Shown here: positions 35,460 to 46,087 of the stretch, piece by piece
Layout: each line of letters begins with the position of its first letter
Numbering within the stretch: position 1 is the stretch's first letter
Origin: Phialophora verrucosa
Taxonomy: Eukaryota; Ascomycota; Eurotiomycetes; Chaetothyriales; Herpotrichiellaceae
Direction: 5' to 3'
DNA: 64,000 nt
Assembly (NCBI GenBank): GCA_002099365.1
Contig: MSED01000003.1
Location: 124,001 to 188,000 of the forward strand
Made by a program: the position numbers and the translations under genes
The notes under the pieces: generated by a model
What the model saw: only the letters and a program-made list of their open reading frames with translations
Databases searched by the model: none
What the model was told of the DNA's origin: nothing

Positions 35460-36984
35460 CTAAAAGCTCATTTCATTTCTTGCAAATCGCCGCGCCAATC
35501 CGGCACTTTGGTCGACGTAGTCGAAGTCACTGGCCGAGATGCGCTTCTCCAGCGCGGCGCCGTCCTCGACTATACTGCCGCCGCCCGAGACTGGGGGCAC
35601 AGCACCGCTCATCTCAACCTCGGAAGAGCCAGAACCGGCCAGGGCCGCCTTATGGAGCTGGGGACTCTGGTCGGGATAGAATTTCCCACCAGGGTGCAGT
35701 GCCTCCATCTGGGTGTGCGGGTACTGGTCGTCGTCGAACCCGTACGTCGTGTAGGGAGACTGGTATGTCTGCGGGGCAACTGCACTGGCGCCAGACTGAT
35801 CCCGTTGTTGGGCGTCATAAGCGCCGTCGCTGGCATCGGCCCACATGTCATCACTGTTCGTGGGGGCATAGACGGCGTCCATGTCGGGGAATTCGAAGTG
35901 CGAGCTCATATCCGTATCCATCCCCGTCGCTGTCGCAGGGAGAGGGCCCTGTCTACGGCCTTCGAAGTGGAGGGTTTCGGACGCCGGCCTCCCCGTCGAC
36001 GTCTCGTGCAGGTCATCGTTCTGGACCTCGACTTCGCGGTCGCGGATCTTGCGCATCAGCTGCAGGAATTGACTGTTTTGGAACTTTTCGCTTGTATCGT
36101 GCGACACGCTGTTGAGCAGCTCGCCTGCCGTGCGGGCCAGTTCGTCGGCGTCGCGTGCGTTCGGCTCGGCGGTACGTTCGTGCTTTTCAACGTAGCGAAG
36201 CGCGTCGCTCCCGATCTTTATATTCTCTCCTTGTTGGACATCTGTAGGGTCTGCGTGGAGTTGGGCCTCGATTTGGTGGGCGCGGTCTTGGTCCATTTCT
36301 TGGGCGTGGGCGAGCGCATCGGCAAATGCGGCCTCGAAGTCCACGTCGGAAATCTGCAGCTCTTGGCCCATGCTTGGGTGCTGCATTTGCGGTTCCTGCT
36401 GTTGGAAGCCACCGGCGGTATATGATTGGTACGGAGCTTGGGAATAGTTCATCAGCGAGGCCTGGAACGTGTTGCTGTTCATCTGCGGAAGGTCTCGCAC
36501 TGCTTGCTTCCCCTGGGAGACAGGTGTGCTCGCGCTGGACCGCTGGCGCAGGAATTCATTCTGCCATCCACCCAGCGGGGATGACCTGATCAACGGCGCT
36601 TCGGTACGAAATTGCTGCGCCGGCACGGGCGACTGGTTATGGAGGGAGAGTCGCTGGAAGTCGGAGGCCCATGCTCCCGCCGCGGATGGGGCATGGTGTT
36701 GAGAATGGAAGAGCTCGGGCTGGTGAAACTGGAAGGGGTTCGGCGCTGAGTTCTCGAAGGCGTGGAAGTCGGCATCGAGGGCTCCGGTCCTGGGGTCGGC
36801 GGTGCGGAAGCCCTTTGCGCACGGGTCAGCGGTGGGAGAGAGCAGGGCGAGGTGGATGATAACTCACCTGAGCAGGCGACTGTCTGTTCCCGACGAGGCG
36901 ATCCTGCTGGAGTGTCCGATCTACCTGCGTGTGTTTCTGGAGGTTCTGAAGCGGGTTGGATGGCCCGCAGAGAGCGTCGGCCAT
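35460..36984 (-). CDS. PEX20: Peroxin 20 (PTS2 import co-receptor), two exons
   Basis: Pex20 escorts Pex7 and PTS2 cargo to the peroxisome docking complex in filamentous fungi. Exon 1 is 36868-36984 (39 codons, MADALCGPSNPLQNLQKH); the intron is 36813-36867 (GTGAGT...GCAAAG, 55 nt, CTGAC branch); exon 2 is 35460-36812. The product is 489 residues. Visible family features: the N-terminal Cys6, equivalent to the conserved Cys that is ubiquitinated for recycling; TLQQDRL; two WxxxF-type docking motifs, WASDF (87-91) and WQNEF (122-126); and a central block NSQFLQLMRKIRDREVEV. The C-terminus is ALEKRISASDFDYVDQSAG then LARRFARNEMSF. Without exon 1 the Cys and QQDRL elements would be lost. Confidence 0.9.
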
Positions 36985-38335
36985 GGCGGGGTGGGTAGAT
37001 GTCGCCTAGAGAGAGGGAGCGCGAGGGAGCGGCGGCTTGAGGGTTATGTCATGTCACCTCTCATAACTCATATCTCACAAATGTCTGGAGTACTCGGCGT
37101 AATAGGAAAAGGAATTGGAAATAGATCGGGAATTGAATATGGCTGGCGGGCAAAAGGCGATGACAGCCTCGCACGATGCGCAGCTGATGAAAATCACGCG
37201 CCGACGCCGCCGCTGCTGGTGCCGAGGCTCTTTAACTACGAGCCTCGCGGGACAAAGTTTACCCGACCGACCACCTTGAAAAGTCCGGGGCCTCACTTTC
37301 ATCTTCAACACTCGAGGAGATTCACGGCGCAGGCTACGAAGATTCAATCTTTCTACTCGTATAGATCCTGCTGCTGTCAATTCCACCGCAGACTCGCCTG
37401 GTGTCCTCCCGCCTAATATCTTGCCCAGCCTTCGCCAGCAACCTCTTGCCCGCCTTCGACTGGTCACCGGCATGGGAGAATCGTGACTTCCATGCTCTAG
37501 TTCTTCCTAAGAAGCCGCTGTTCTTCTTCCAGCTTGTCCCTTTCTCTGCTTGCAGTACTCAGATCGCGTCGCTCAATATCATTGCCACTCTATGCTAGAC
37601 AAGGCGACTTCCAAGATGACCTTGGTTCTCTCGCATCTTCACTATGATGGCAGGTAGGTCTTGAACCTTTTCCTGTGTCGAAGACTCGAGTATTCGCTGG
37701 ACGAAGTCACAGACCGTGAATGCTCCTCCGGGCCACGGTCCCCCAGCACCTCGGATTGCCGCTCATGGCACATCCTGGCACGGAACAAGTCCTTGATGTT
37801 TCTTAGCCATCCCCGCCCTGAGTATTCAATCTCCGCTATTGTCCCATTGCTGCCGACTATGTAATTTCGTTCTTCCAGTTCAAGATACGGAGGCCAAATT
37901 ACCAGGACCCCGGCCTCTCAATGGGTGCTCGGTAAGGTAATCAAACAGTCTTCGTCAAAGGCGTCCAGACGAAGCATGACATATCCAACCTTGTCAATGC
38001 AAGGTCTGCCCTGGAAGCACGTTCTTTGAAGGTGATATCCTGGCTAACGTTGCAGGCCAAAGCCCTCACTGTCACGTCCATATGCTGTTCAGAGCAGGGA
38101 CCGCGAATATTCCTTAAGCCGCCGCTACGAGTACTTGACATCTCTACCCAACACTCAACTGGGGGAGTGGAGATCACCGATACCTAGTACTAAAGAAGAA
38201 CATGAGTCTGAGAAGCAGATTTACGTACTGAACTCCTATCCGAACATCTTCACTTCCGCCTTGGACACAGGGTTGAAAATGCACATCCTGTGCTAGGTTC
38301 CGAACACAAACCATATTAAATATCATCACAACAAA
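36985..38335. other. intergenic PEX20-PEBP
   Basis: About 1.35 kb between minus-strand genes, containing the PEX20 promoter and PEBP terminator. Only small frames without recognised similarity. Confidence 0.4.
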
Positions 38336-39366
38336 TCACACCCTCCACAGCCACGCGCCGGCGACGCCCATAACCAGGCCGGCAACCAGTTCTCCTATGC
38401 TGCCGCGCACCTCTACCAGGCCAGCCCCACCCGTTGCAGCAGAGCTTGCACTTGCGCTTGCAGACGCGCTGGACGAACCCGGCGGCGAAGTGGATGCAGG
38501 ATTACTTGAAGCTGTCGTCATGGTGGTAGCATCAGTGGCCGAACCTGAAGTTGGAGTTGTCGATGTGGTGGAAGCGGACTCCGTCCCTGTCGCAGTCGTA
38601 GTGTCGTTGATGACGCGGAACCAGTTCGCAGCAAAAGGTTGACCCAGGCCAGCCGCATCCGCAAAACCAGACATATCAAAGGGGTATCTGGCGTTGACGT
38701 CCGCGGGGGGGCTGAATGAGGCGTACGCTTCCGGCACCGCGAATCCCTCCGGCTGAGGATACAGCAGCAGGGTGTATCGGTGGGCGATGTCCCCTCCCGG
38801 CGGTGAGGGCGTCACATAGTCTGCTCCCATCGCGGTGGTGGCATTCCGTGCACTCGGTTGGACGGACAATTCATGGTTGATCCCCACAAGGTTGGGCTGG
38901 AAGTAATGCAACAGCTGGACGCGGGGGCCGTTCCCTGTGTCGACGTCCTCGTCGACCATGAACAGCACGTACGTGGCTTCCTGGGTCGCATTCTCGGGGC
39001 CGTATACTGTCGGTGCATCGAGCACGTCTGCGGTGTCTTGATCAGCGAGATGCACATACATACATGCACATCCATGTATGTAGTATGTGTTGTTGTTGGC
39101 GCCGGAGTGTGGGGATGTTACGATAGAGCCTTACCGTCTCGAGGCAGAAGAATTCCCGCTGGGCTGACGCTCGTTGAGCTGCCTAGGAAATCGACGCGCA
39201 GGTTGGTCTGAACCCGCACTGGGAAGCAGGGTGCTGCCGACGAGTTAACTTGGGCCTACCATTCTGGTCATCCTCTCTTCGATCTCAAGGAGAACTTACC
39301 GGACTGTGCGGCGACAAGTGACACCAAGGCCAGAACTGGTACAGCAAGAACCGAGAAAGACCCCAT
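38336..39366 (-). CDS. Secreted GPI-anchored PEBP-family protein, three exons
   Basis: Phosphatidylethanolamine-binding protein fold. Exons: 39300-39366, 39135-39233 and 38336-39027; 285 residues. Introns: 39234-39299 (GTAAGT...GGCAG) and 39028-39134 (GTAAGG...CCGCAG). The N-terminus is a signal peptide (MGSFSVLAVPVLALVSLVAAQS). PEBP motifs: MVDEDVDTGNGPRVQLLHYFQ (about the ligand-binding DPDxP-like segment) and PPGGDIAHRYTLLLYPQPEGF. A Ser/Thr/Ala-rich stalk of about 60 residues and a hydrophobic end (ELVAGLVMGVAGAWLWRV) indicate a GPI anchor or cell-wall attachment. Fungal secreted PEBPs are mostly of unknown role; lipid or small-ligand binding is an inference. The first residues of the third exon cannot be a start, since the upstream exons supply the signal peptide and frame. 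Confidence 0.87.
39058..39081. repeat. 9-bp perfect inverted repeat inside PEBP intron 2
   Basis: ACATACATG (39058-39066) and CATGTATGT (39073-39081) are perfect inverted copies separated by 6 bases, lying within the second PEBP intron. The transcript could fold into a small hairpin. Confidence 0.7.
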
Positions 39367-40741
39367 GATTGAAGTCCGAATGGTGGCTGGGAGGAGTGAC
39401 GGTGGAAAGAATCGAGCTCCGCCACGAAAGTTAGAGAGAGATGGAGAACAGAGAATGATTGACCTTGAATGGTTCGGTATGGGAGGACGAGGGTATAAGT
39501 ACAGTGTCTCAACTGTGGGACGCTCACCTCATCTCGTCGGTCCGCTGTCAGGGGCACTGTGGTGCTGCGGTCTAGCAGTCCAGCGCAGGGCTGCTCATCT
39601 CAAACGGCGAGCTGCTGTCGCCTACCGTCGCTTCTATGCTCACCTCCGCATCCGATAGGTTGACCGTGGTTGACACCGGAGTGGCACCTCCCTATTTTGC
39701 AGCTATGTCCCTCCACGGATGAGGGTCAGGACGTTATTAATGCTGGTCTCCGCACCGTAGCTACTAGTACTGCGGTTATGCATGGCGGGTCCCTTTGCGT
39801 GCACTGGGGGAATTCATTTTGGCCGGCTCATCAAAGACAATGTTTCCACGGGGGTGACGACGAGGTGGATTCCGCTTTGGGGTTTGGCCCCAAGTTCACG
39901 GCCATGGGACGCACAAGACTAGCCTTGATGCGGAAACTCTCCTCGAGATTGTTCTTAGTAAGTGGAAGGACCTCGTCCTGTCACTGACTGAGTGATCTGA
40001 GAGATTGTCGCCCTTCCGCGCCACTGTATCCGAGCGTGGCGACACAAGGCTGGGATCATTTAGAAAAAGGGGCGGAGTTGAGCTGGGTCGTGACGGTCGG
40101 ACTCGTCCTTCCACGCCCCGGTCCTTACGTGTACACGCACTTGCTTATTGTAGTGAGGGCCGGCTTGTCTGGTGGAGACTCACTCCTTGTTCCTTGTCTG
40201 GTTGTGGACAGCGCATCACACTGCGGACTGCCGGGTACGAAGGAAGTACTGTGGACATCTGAGCCATCGATTCAAGGGAGATCAATCAACAGTATCAGCG
40301 CGCAGAGATCGACGTGGGCGACGGAAATCATCTGGTTCGAGGTTCCGTCGCGAGATGATGCTCGTTCGGGTTTTTGGAATTGCATAACATCCTCCGGATG
40401 GACTTCACGCTGTTTCCAGTACGCGGCAAGGAGTCTTCTTTGTGGGAAGTCAGAGGCAATGAGGGCTCAACCTTGGGCACTTCCAGATGCACGGCCATCC
40501 GCAACCCACAGCGACCGGCGTCTGACTCACAAGACCTCGAACGGGTACGGTCAATTCGTCATCCGCACTGGGATCGGGGCTCTGTCTGGTCCTTCCACCA
40601 AGGACCTTGAGGAGCCCTCAGTACGGCTGATGAACTCGCTGTGAATCAACCCTTCAAACACTTCTGGACCTGGCTCTGTTGCTCTGTGTATTTACACTAT
40701 GCGTCGATTCTGGCTGATCAATAACGACCCGACCCGGCTGT
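39367..40741. other. intergenic PEBP-GT25
   Basis: About 1.4 kb holding the PEBP promoter and the 3' end of the GT25-type gene. The longest frame (202 codons, from 40036) starts with GTG and shows no domain, so I do not call it. Confidence 0.4.
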
Positions 40742-42500
40742 TCATTGTGGCCGAGTCTCAAGCAGCTCGGGAGTATGCCCTAGCATATCACGCTCGGAGT
40801 CTATCTCTGGCTCCGACTCTAGCTCTGGCTCCAGCTCTGGCTCTGTCTCTGACTCTGACTTTAACTCTGACTTTGACTCTGACTCTGACTTTGACTCTGG
40901 CTCCGATCCTGGCTCTGACCCTGGCTCCGACTCTGATCGCGACCCTCCTGCACCGTCCGCGACTTGCACTTCAGCTGCCTCGTCTTTTGCGGCCCACTCC
41001 TGCGCGGCCGGTTCGCCAGGGGACTCATCTCCTGCATGCTGCTCGACCTGCTCTGCTTCCGGCTCTATTGGGCTTTGCCAGTCGTCAACTTCGACGCCAT
41101 GTTCCTCTTGGTCAGCTAAACCCTCCTCCCAGGCCAGATCCGTTTCTCTGGCTGCGTTGTATTCGTCCTCGTTGAAGTATCGTTTCCCCGCCCAAATCCA
41201 TTCTCCGTGCCCTGTCCCGCTTCCGATGTCTTTGAGCGACAAGGGGGGCACCTGCTCCGTGCCGAACACGCTCACAAAGTCCTCTGCTCCCGTGAGGATG
41301 CGCGGGATGTTTTGCCGCGTCGAGTACATAATCCGCTCGCTCCAGCCCTGTTCGGAGATCTGCTCATTTTCCAACCCGCGGATGTCGCTGCCTCGATTTG
41401 ATGGGCCGGCCGGCTTGGAGATGCCGACCACGGTCGGGAAGGGAGCTATGCAGGTAAAGTTGAGGGTGTGCTGGTTGCACATTGCGCCCATGCCGTTGTC
41501 GACGGGGTCATTGTAGGGCACCATGCTCTCGGTGAAGACGACCTTCTCGGCGCCGCGCAGCGAAATGGCATACGCGGCGGTGCAGGAGTTCCAGGCCGAC
41601 TTGAAGTAGATGCGGGTCTGGAAGTTGAGGTAGTCGTCCGAGTCTTCCTCCCAGAACGACATGTCCGGCTTGACGAACTCGGAGCGTGACCAGGGCGGCA
41701 GGACTGTCGGGTCGTCGGTGACCACGAACCTGCGGTCGTCGTCCGGGTCGGCGCCGGACGCGCAGTGGCCAAACCAAATGATGTCCCAGTCGTCGCCGTA
41801 GGGAGAGAGGGACTTTACGTCTTCGGGCTGGCCTGTGACGAAGCGTGTCGCCCGCGCTGCCTGGAGCATCTGGTGCTTGATCGCCACGTCCCAGTCGGCG
41901 TCGTCCTCGAACACCATGGCCGTTTGGATGTTCTCCCGCACCATCTCTTGCATGACGTTCAAGTGTGCGCGCCAGCATCCCGTGGCGCCTGGATCTTGTG
42001 CGAAGTGCTGTGGACAGTCAGCTCGGCTTTGTCGCGACGCCCATCAATTCATTCTTCACAGAGAAAACTCAACGTACAAGTGGAAGCGCTTTAGCAGGGA
42101 CATCCGCCCCAGAGACCCCGTCCCTGACTTCGAACGTGATATTCGACAGCCGCGCTTGGAGACTAAACGCGTCTCGTTTGTCCGCCCGGTTAGGCATAGA
42201 GATCACAAAGACCTTTGCAAACCCGAGGGTCGAGTTCATCGAGTCGGCCAGCCTGCCGAGTCCGCTCTCGTCGACGGGCGGTTGGGCGAACACGTCCGCC
42301 ACCTCGGCGTCCTCGAAGGGGTTTGGCGGCTCGACATCGTCCACGAGGAGGCCCATCACCTCAGACGGCGTGTCGTCGTCATTGTCGTATTTGAGCACCG
42401 CCGAGTCCAGGTCTGGGAACGCGGGCCGGAATCTCGAGAAGCACAGAAACACGATGATCAGAGTGATGGCAAAGCCTGCTACCTCGAATCGGGGAAACAT
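40742..42500 (-). CDS. GT25-family glycosyltransferase with Ser/Glu repeat tail, two exons
   Basis: Exon 1 is 42078-42500, the intron 42008-42077 (GTACGT...TCCACAG, 70 nt) and exon 2 40742-42007; 562 residues. The N-terminus has one membrane anchor (FAITLIIVFLCFS, about residues 10-22), consistent with a type II Golgi enzyme. The domain matches the GT25 (LPS-biosynthesis/collagen-galactosyltransferase-like) family: FVISMPNRADKRDAF at the start of the fold, GATGCWRAHLNVMQEM, and AMVFEDDADW (about residue 175), where the EDD is the metal/nucleotide-sugar site. Acceptor and donor are unknown in fungi. The last 55 residues are a run of Ser-Glu and Pro-Glu repeats encoded by a six-base minisatellite. 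It opens the glycan gene group; its ATG faces the GT71 gene 3' end. Confidence 0.87.
40801..40941. repeat. CTCTGG/CTCTGA hexanucleotide minisatellite in GT25 coding end
   Basis: About 23 tandem six-base units (CTCTGG, CTCTGA, CTTTGA and close variants), in frame, encoding the alternating Ser/Pro/Lys-Glu tail of the glycosyltransferase. Confidence 0.88.
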
Positions 42501-42517
42501 GGTTCGATAACACTGAG

Positions 42518-42540
42518 AGCTGTAGCTGTAGCTGTAGCTG
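42518..42540. repeat. (AGCTGT)n short tandem repeat
   Basis: Almost four copies of AGCTGT directly upstream of the GT25 start codon, within its presumed leader. Confidence 0.85.
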
Positions 42541-42585
42541 GAGATGATGCGGCGACAATGGCCATCTCCATCACCGATCCATTAC

Positions 42586-42638
42586 GAAAGAGGGGGAGAA
42601 GGAGGAGGAGGAAGAGGGGGAGGAGAAGAGGAAGAAGG
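42586..42638. repeat. polypurine/polypyrimidine tract
   Basis: 53 bases of uninterrupted G/A on the plus strand, thus C/T on the sense strand of the GT25 gene, about 90-140 bases upstream of its ATG. Such CT tracts are common near fungal transcription starts. Confidence 0.8.
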
Positions 42639-43090
42639 TGTTACGAACCGAGTAAGAGAGGAAGAGAATGAGCTTCAATTCAATTCAATACAATCCCCCC
42701 TCCCCCCTCCTCCAAGGGGGGCGAGCGCGCGTGTCGTGTGTCGTGACATCTCACGGACCGGCGCGCTGGAATGTAGAGAGAGGTAGAGAGAGAGAGAGAA
42801 GAGTCTGGAGGGGATGATCCAAGTCACATTGTTTCGCGGCCCTTGCGCTCTGTGCTTTCTTCATGTGTCGCCTTGCCTCCCCCCCTTGCATTTCGCAACC
42901 GCACGGGCATCATGGGGTGCAGATTCGGAATGCCCAGATCGTCATGGGAATCCAGCCCGGCTGCAAGAGATGGTGCGTGTTTACCCTTGGCCACTACCTC
43001 GTAGAAGAAAAAGAAGAAAAGAGGGAAATTAGAGCAATCGTGCGAGAACGAGATAGGTCAATGCTGGAAAAGTCTCGTGGGGGAATGTAT

Positions 43091-43111
43091 GTATGTACCC
43101 TTGGTACATAC
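43091..43111. repeat. perfect 9-bp inverted repeat, 3-base loop
   Basis: GTATGTACC (43091-43099) and GGTACATAC (43103-43111) form a perfect hairpin with loop CTT. Related ATGTATGTA and CATACATAC words flank it up to 43180. Confidence 0.75.
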
Positions 43112-43839
43112 TAATCCGTTCGGAGTGAGGTTTCGTCACGAATGTCTCCAAACCCTTGCATACATACTGTACATATACGCCGTACTGGTGCGAGCGCAAC
43201 TTACATTGCCGCGTTGTACATAGTATCTCCGAAATCCGATTCTTCAAGGCGTTCGTGGTTACATATGTAGCCGGCTCATAATACAAGTCTATCTTCTTTT
43301 GGAGGTGTCATCAGCCGTGATCTATAAGTTGCAGTGATGGAGGCACTGCAGCCGCCTCGTGCAGGATCCCAAACGCCCCCAAAAGTCTTCAGCCCAAAGT
43401 CCCAAAGAACAAGCCCGAAACAAATCCTTCTATCCCTGGGTATCGACTGAAAATGTACAATATATTTGACACGATGGATCGCTTTCCTTTTTGAAATCCG
43501 TATTTGTTCTTCCCATCAAGTTTCTTCATAGGTCCGCACAACGCCAAATTCCAATCCTCGAACCGAGAGGTCTCGCTTCCTGGTCGCGTCGTTATTCGCC
43601 CTTCGTTGTGCGCGGGCGTCCCGCAGAAACAGAGCACGGCAAACTGATCCCGGCGATGGGCATTTTGGACCCTGGTGAGGGCAGACAATGGCGGAGACCT
43701 GGACACTGTTTGGTGCCTAGTATATGAGGCATATTCAGGCCACCGCTCAGATACCCTCTGGCCATATGTAGATGGGCAGCTGGGAGGATGCCTTCCGGCC
43801 GCGTGTTGATGATGTCTTGTCGCCAAAGTCACCAACCTT

Positions 43840-45378
43840 TCAATCACCAGATTCAAACACCAGCCGCATGTGCTCCTGCACAAAATGGCAGCTCGAGTTG
43901 CCCTGCCAGGTCTTGAACGCGTATTCCAGATCGCAGGCCGTGTAGTTGATCGCTTTCCACACCTCGTATTCCAGATCCAGGCCGAACATGTCGACCGTCT
44001 TCTGCGCCGGGCCCCACATGCGATCATGCTTGTGCAGCACCCATGAATGGTTACTGCGGCGGATCTGCAGGGCGTCAAGCTTCGGAAAGTGGTGGTGAAT
44101 AAAGGCGTGCGGCGATTGCAGGTCTTGCCAGGGTGTCCCGGCTTTCATCTGGGCATAGTCATCGGCGGGATTGACCTGCAGAATCGCAAAGTCAATGGCG
44201 CCTTCGTCGGACAGCATCGCGGGCAGCTGCCTGGCCTGGTAGAACGTCTTGTTCAGTGCCACGGCGGCTGCGAGATACGTCTCCTTGTCGCCCTCGCCTG
44301 GAAAGCCCTGGCTGAGGAGCGGATACCACAGACCGGGCCCATAGTAGCTGTAGTAGCAGGCGAGCAACAAGTCTTCGACGTGCCTGGTCTTGTCATACAT
44401 GATTTGCCCACTTTCCGAGCCGGGCCTGTCTCCAACAGGTGGCTCTGCGGTGTCGGTAATTTGGTAGTAAAGCGGTGACTGACTTGCACACCAGAAGTCC
44501 GGCCAAGTGATCAGACCGGTCTCCAAAAAGGGCTCTGATTCGAAGAGCAGTTCAGGATCCGTGATCGGGAAGTTGTCGGCGTCGAGGAATAGAACTTCAT
44601 TGAACGAAGACAGCATCAGGACAAAAGGTTTGAGCTGGTACGCTTCCAGCTCGGGCTTGCCGTTGGGTAATGGCACGTCCAAGAAGTCGTCGGCAAACAT
44701 GACACATTTTGCATTCAGAGACGGAAGGACTTTCTCACACAGCGTAGGCTCGTAGTCCCCAAAGTCGGCAATGAAGACTTCGACCGGCAACGTGCAGCCC
44801 GTCCTGCGCAGCAACCTCAAGGACACCAGCAACATGGGCATGAGGGCGCCATTCGCCGTCGTCACAATGCCCCGGCTTTTCTTGGGGAAGCTAAAGGCGC
44901 GAGCGAGGGCGGGAAGCCGTTCGAGGAATGCGGCATGGTTTTTCCGCGCCCTCAAGGCCTGTTGGTATTCGAGATCGACGATATTTGGCCGCCGGCACGT
45001 GTCCCAGCTCTCGGCATACAACTCCTTCCTGTCTACATTCTCAAACCCCGTTGCGAGAGGACTGCCGGGGTTGAAATGCGTAAAGACTTTGTGAATGAGA
45101 GCCCAGCGTTGGGCACATTGGGCGGGGAGCTGCAGCTTCAGAGTGTCACCGAATGGCGGAAGCTGCTTCTGGAAGGGACTGATCGAGGGTGAGAAGAGAG
45201 AGGCATCGAAGGAAGCGTCGCTGCTGCCAAAGAGGGGTGTCCTGGAGCCCGACGTTAGCGGTGGAAGATATCGATCGGGCCACAGCCAAGGTGACACAAG
45301 GAACAGCAGGAGAAGGACGACGCCGACGCGAAGAAACAGCCGCCCCGACAGCGCCTGGCTACGACCGATTGACAACAT
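43840..45378 (-). CDS. MNN2-type (GT71) alpha-mannosyltransferase
   Basis: Single exon, 512 residues from MLSIGRSQALSGR (ATG at 45378; the open frame upstream has only a TTG). One membrane anchor lies at about residues 14-32 (RVGVVLLLLFLVSPWLW), giving a type II Golgi topology. The catalytic part matches the MNN2/MNN5-type mannosyltransferase family (GT71): KKSRGIVTTANGALMPMLLVSLRLLR, VFIADFGDYEP, LSSFNEVLFLDADNFPITDP with the DAD motif near residue 265, and GLITWPDFWCASQSPLYYQI. MNN2-type enzymes add alpha-1,2-mannose branches to the mannan backbone using GDP-mannose. It sits between the GT25 and CAP59-type genes on the same strand. Confidence 0.9.
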   Translation of the reverse strand: MLSIGRSQALSGRLFLRVGVVLLLLFLVSPWLWPDRYLPPLTSGSRTPLFGSSDASFDASLFSPSISPFQKQLPPFGDTLKLQLPAQCAQRWALIHKVFTHFNPGSPLATGFENVDRKELYAESWDTCRRPNIVDLEYQQALRARKNHAAFLERLPALARAFSFPKKSRGIVTTANGALMPMLLVSLRLLRRTGCTLPVEVFIADFGDYEPTLCEKVLPSLNAKCVMFADDFLDVPLPNGKPELEAYQLKPFVLMLSSFNEVLFLDADNFPITDPELLFESEPFLETGLITWPDFWCASQSPLYYQITDTAEPPVGDRPGSESGQIMYDKTRHVEDLLLACYYSYYGPGLWYPLLSQGFPGEGDKETYLAAAVALNKTFYQARQLPAMLSDEGAIDFAILQVNPADDYAQMKAGTPWQDLQSPHAFIHHHFPKLDALQIRRSNHSWVLHKHDRMWGPAQKTVDMFGLDLEYEVWKAINYTACDLEYAFKTWQGNSSCHFVQEHMRLVFESGD

Positions 45379-46087
45379 CTTGACCTGTGTGCCCAAGATG
45401 TGTGTAGCAGTGGCAGAACCATCAGAGGCACCAGCAGCACCAGAAATGCATCCGACATGACGGCACGATTTCGCTTATATGTGGCCGCCACCAGACCGGC
45501 GAGTGTCAGGGGTAAAGTATCAGCAACAGGGGGGGTTGCTGCGGCAGTTCCCACCCGGATGAGATTAGGAAGACGGGTGCCTTGCATGTGAAAGTGAGGG
45601 CGCGATAAGGAAGTGGAGATGGGGAGGAAAAGTACGTGGCCATAATCACCACGAACTCCGTATGAAGACAGAACTCACGCCATTGTGATAATTATTGTGT
45701 ACGAGTTGCTGGCGCAGCTGAGCTTGACTTCAGCCCGCCCGCCGCCTCGACCCTCTGTCTTCGAGCCTCGACCGACCCTCGACGCTCCGCCCCGCTTGCT
45801 ACGTAAAGTACTTACTTGTACGGACCATGACCATGTCTTCACCCCGGCACTCCTAGGGTCCTCACTTGTACATACTGTCCAAGACTCCGGTCATTGCTCG
45901 TGCATCGTGAACTTCTATGTCCGTCTATTTGCTTCATAAGCCGTGTCCTAGCCAAAGGCCCTATAACACTTGGCCTGAAATTGCCCACCCGCGACAGAAG
46001 ACTCTGTACCATGGGTCGTCTAGGGGTTGATGTACATCCAATCTTTGTCCCCTCCTTTCATATCCAGTCTCCCTCACCCGTTCCCGC
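45379..46087. other. intergenic GT69-GT71
   Basis: About 710 bases with the GT71 promoter and GT69 terminator. No gene seen. Confidence 0.45.

Larger units (their letters stand above)
42501..43839. other. intergenic GT71-GT25 with CT-rich promoter tract
   Basis: About 1.3 kb. On the GT25 sense strand (minus) it holds an ACAGCT-type hexamer repeat (42518-42540), a 53-base pure pyrimidine tract (42586-42638) and more pyrimidine-rich sequence to 42810, resembling a fungal core promoter/leader. Further away lies a perfect inverted repeat (43091-43111). No gene seen. Confidence 0.5.

Noticed and set aside
35508..36425. 305-codon plus-strand frame opposite PEX20
   Set aside because: Antisense shadow of a GC-rich coding exon; Val/Arg-rich without domains.
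40036..40644. 202-codon plus-strand frame in the PEBP-GT25 gap
   Set aside because: Starts with GTG, composition is not gene-like and no motif is recognisable; may be chance in GC-rich DNA.
41508..41978. 156-codon second minus-strand frame within GT25
   Set aside because: His/Arg-rich shadow in another frame of a GC-rich exon.
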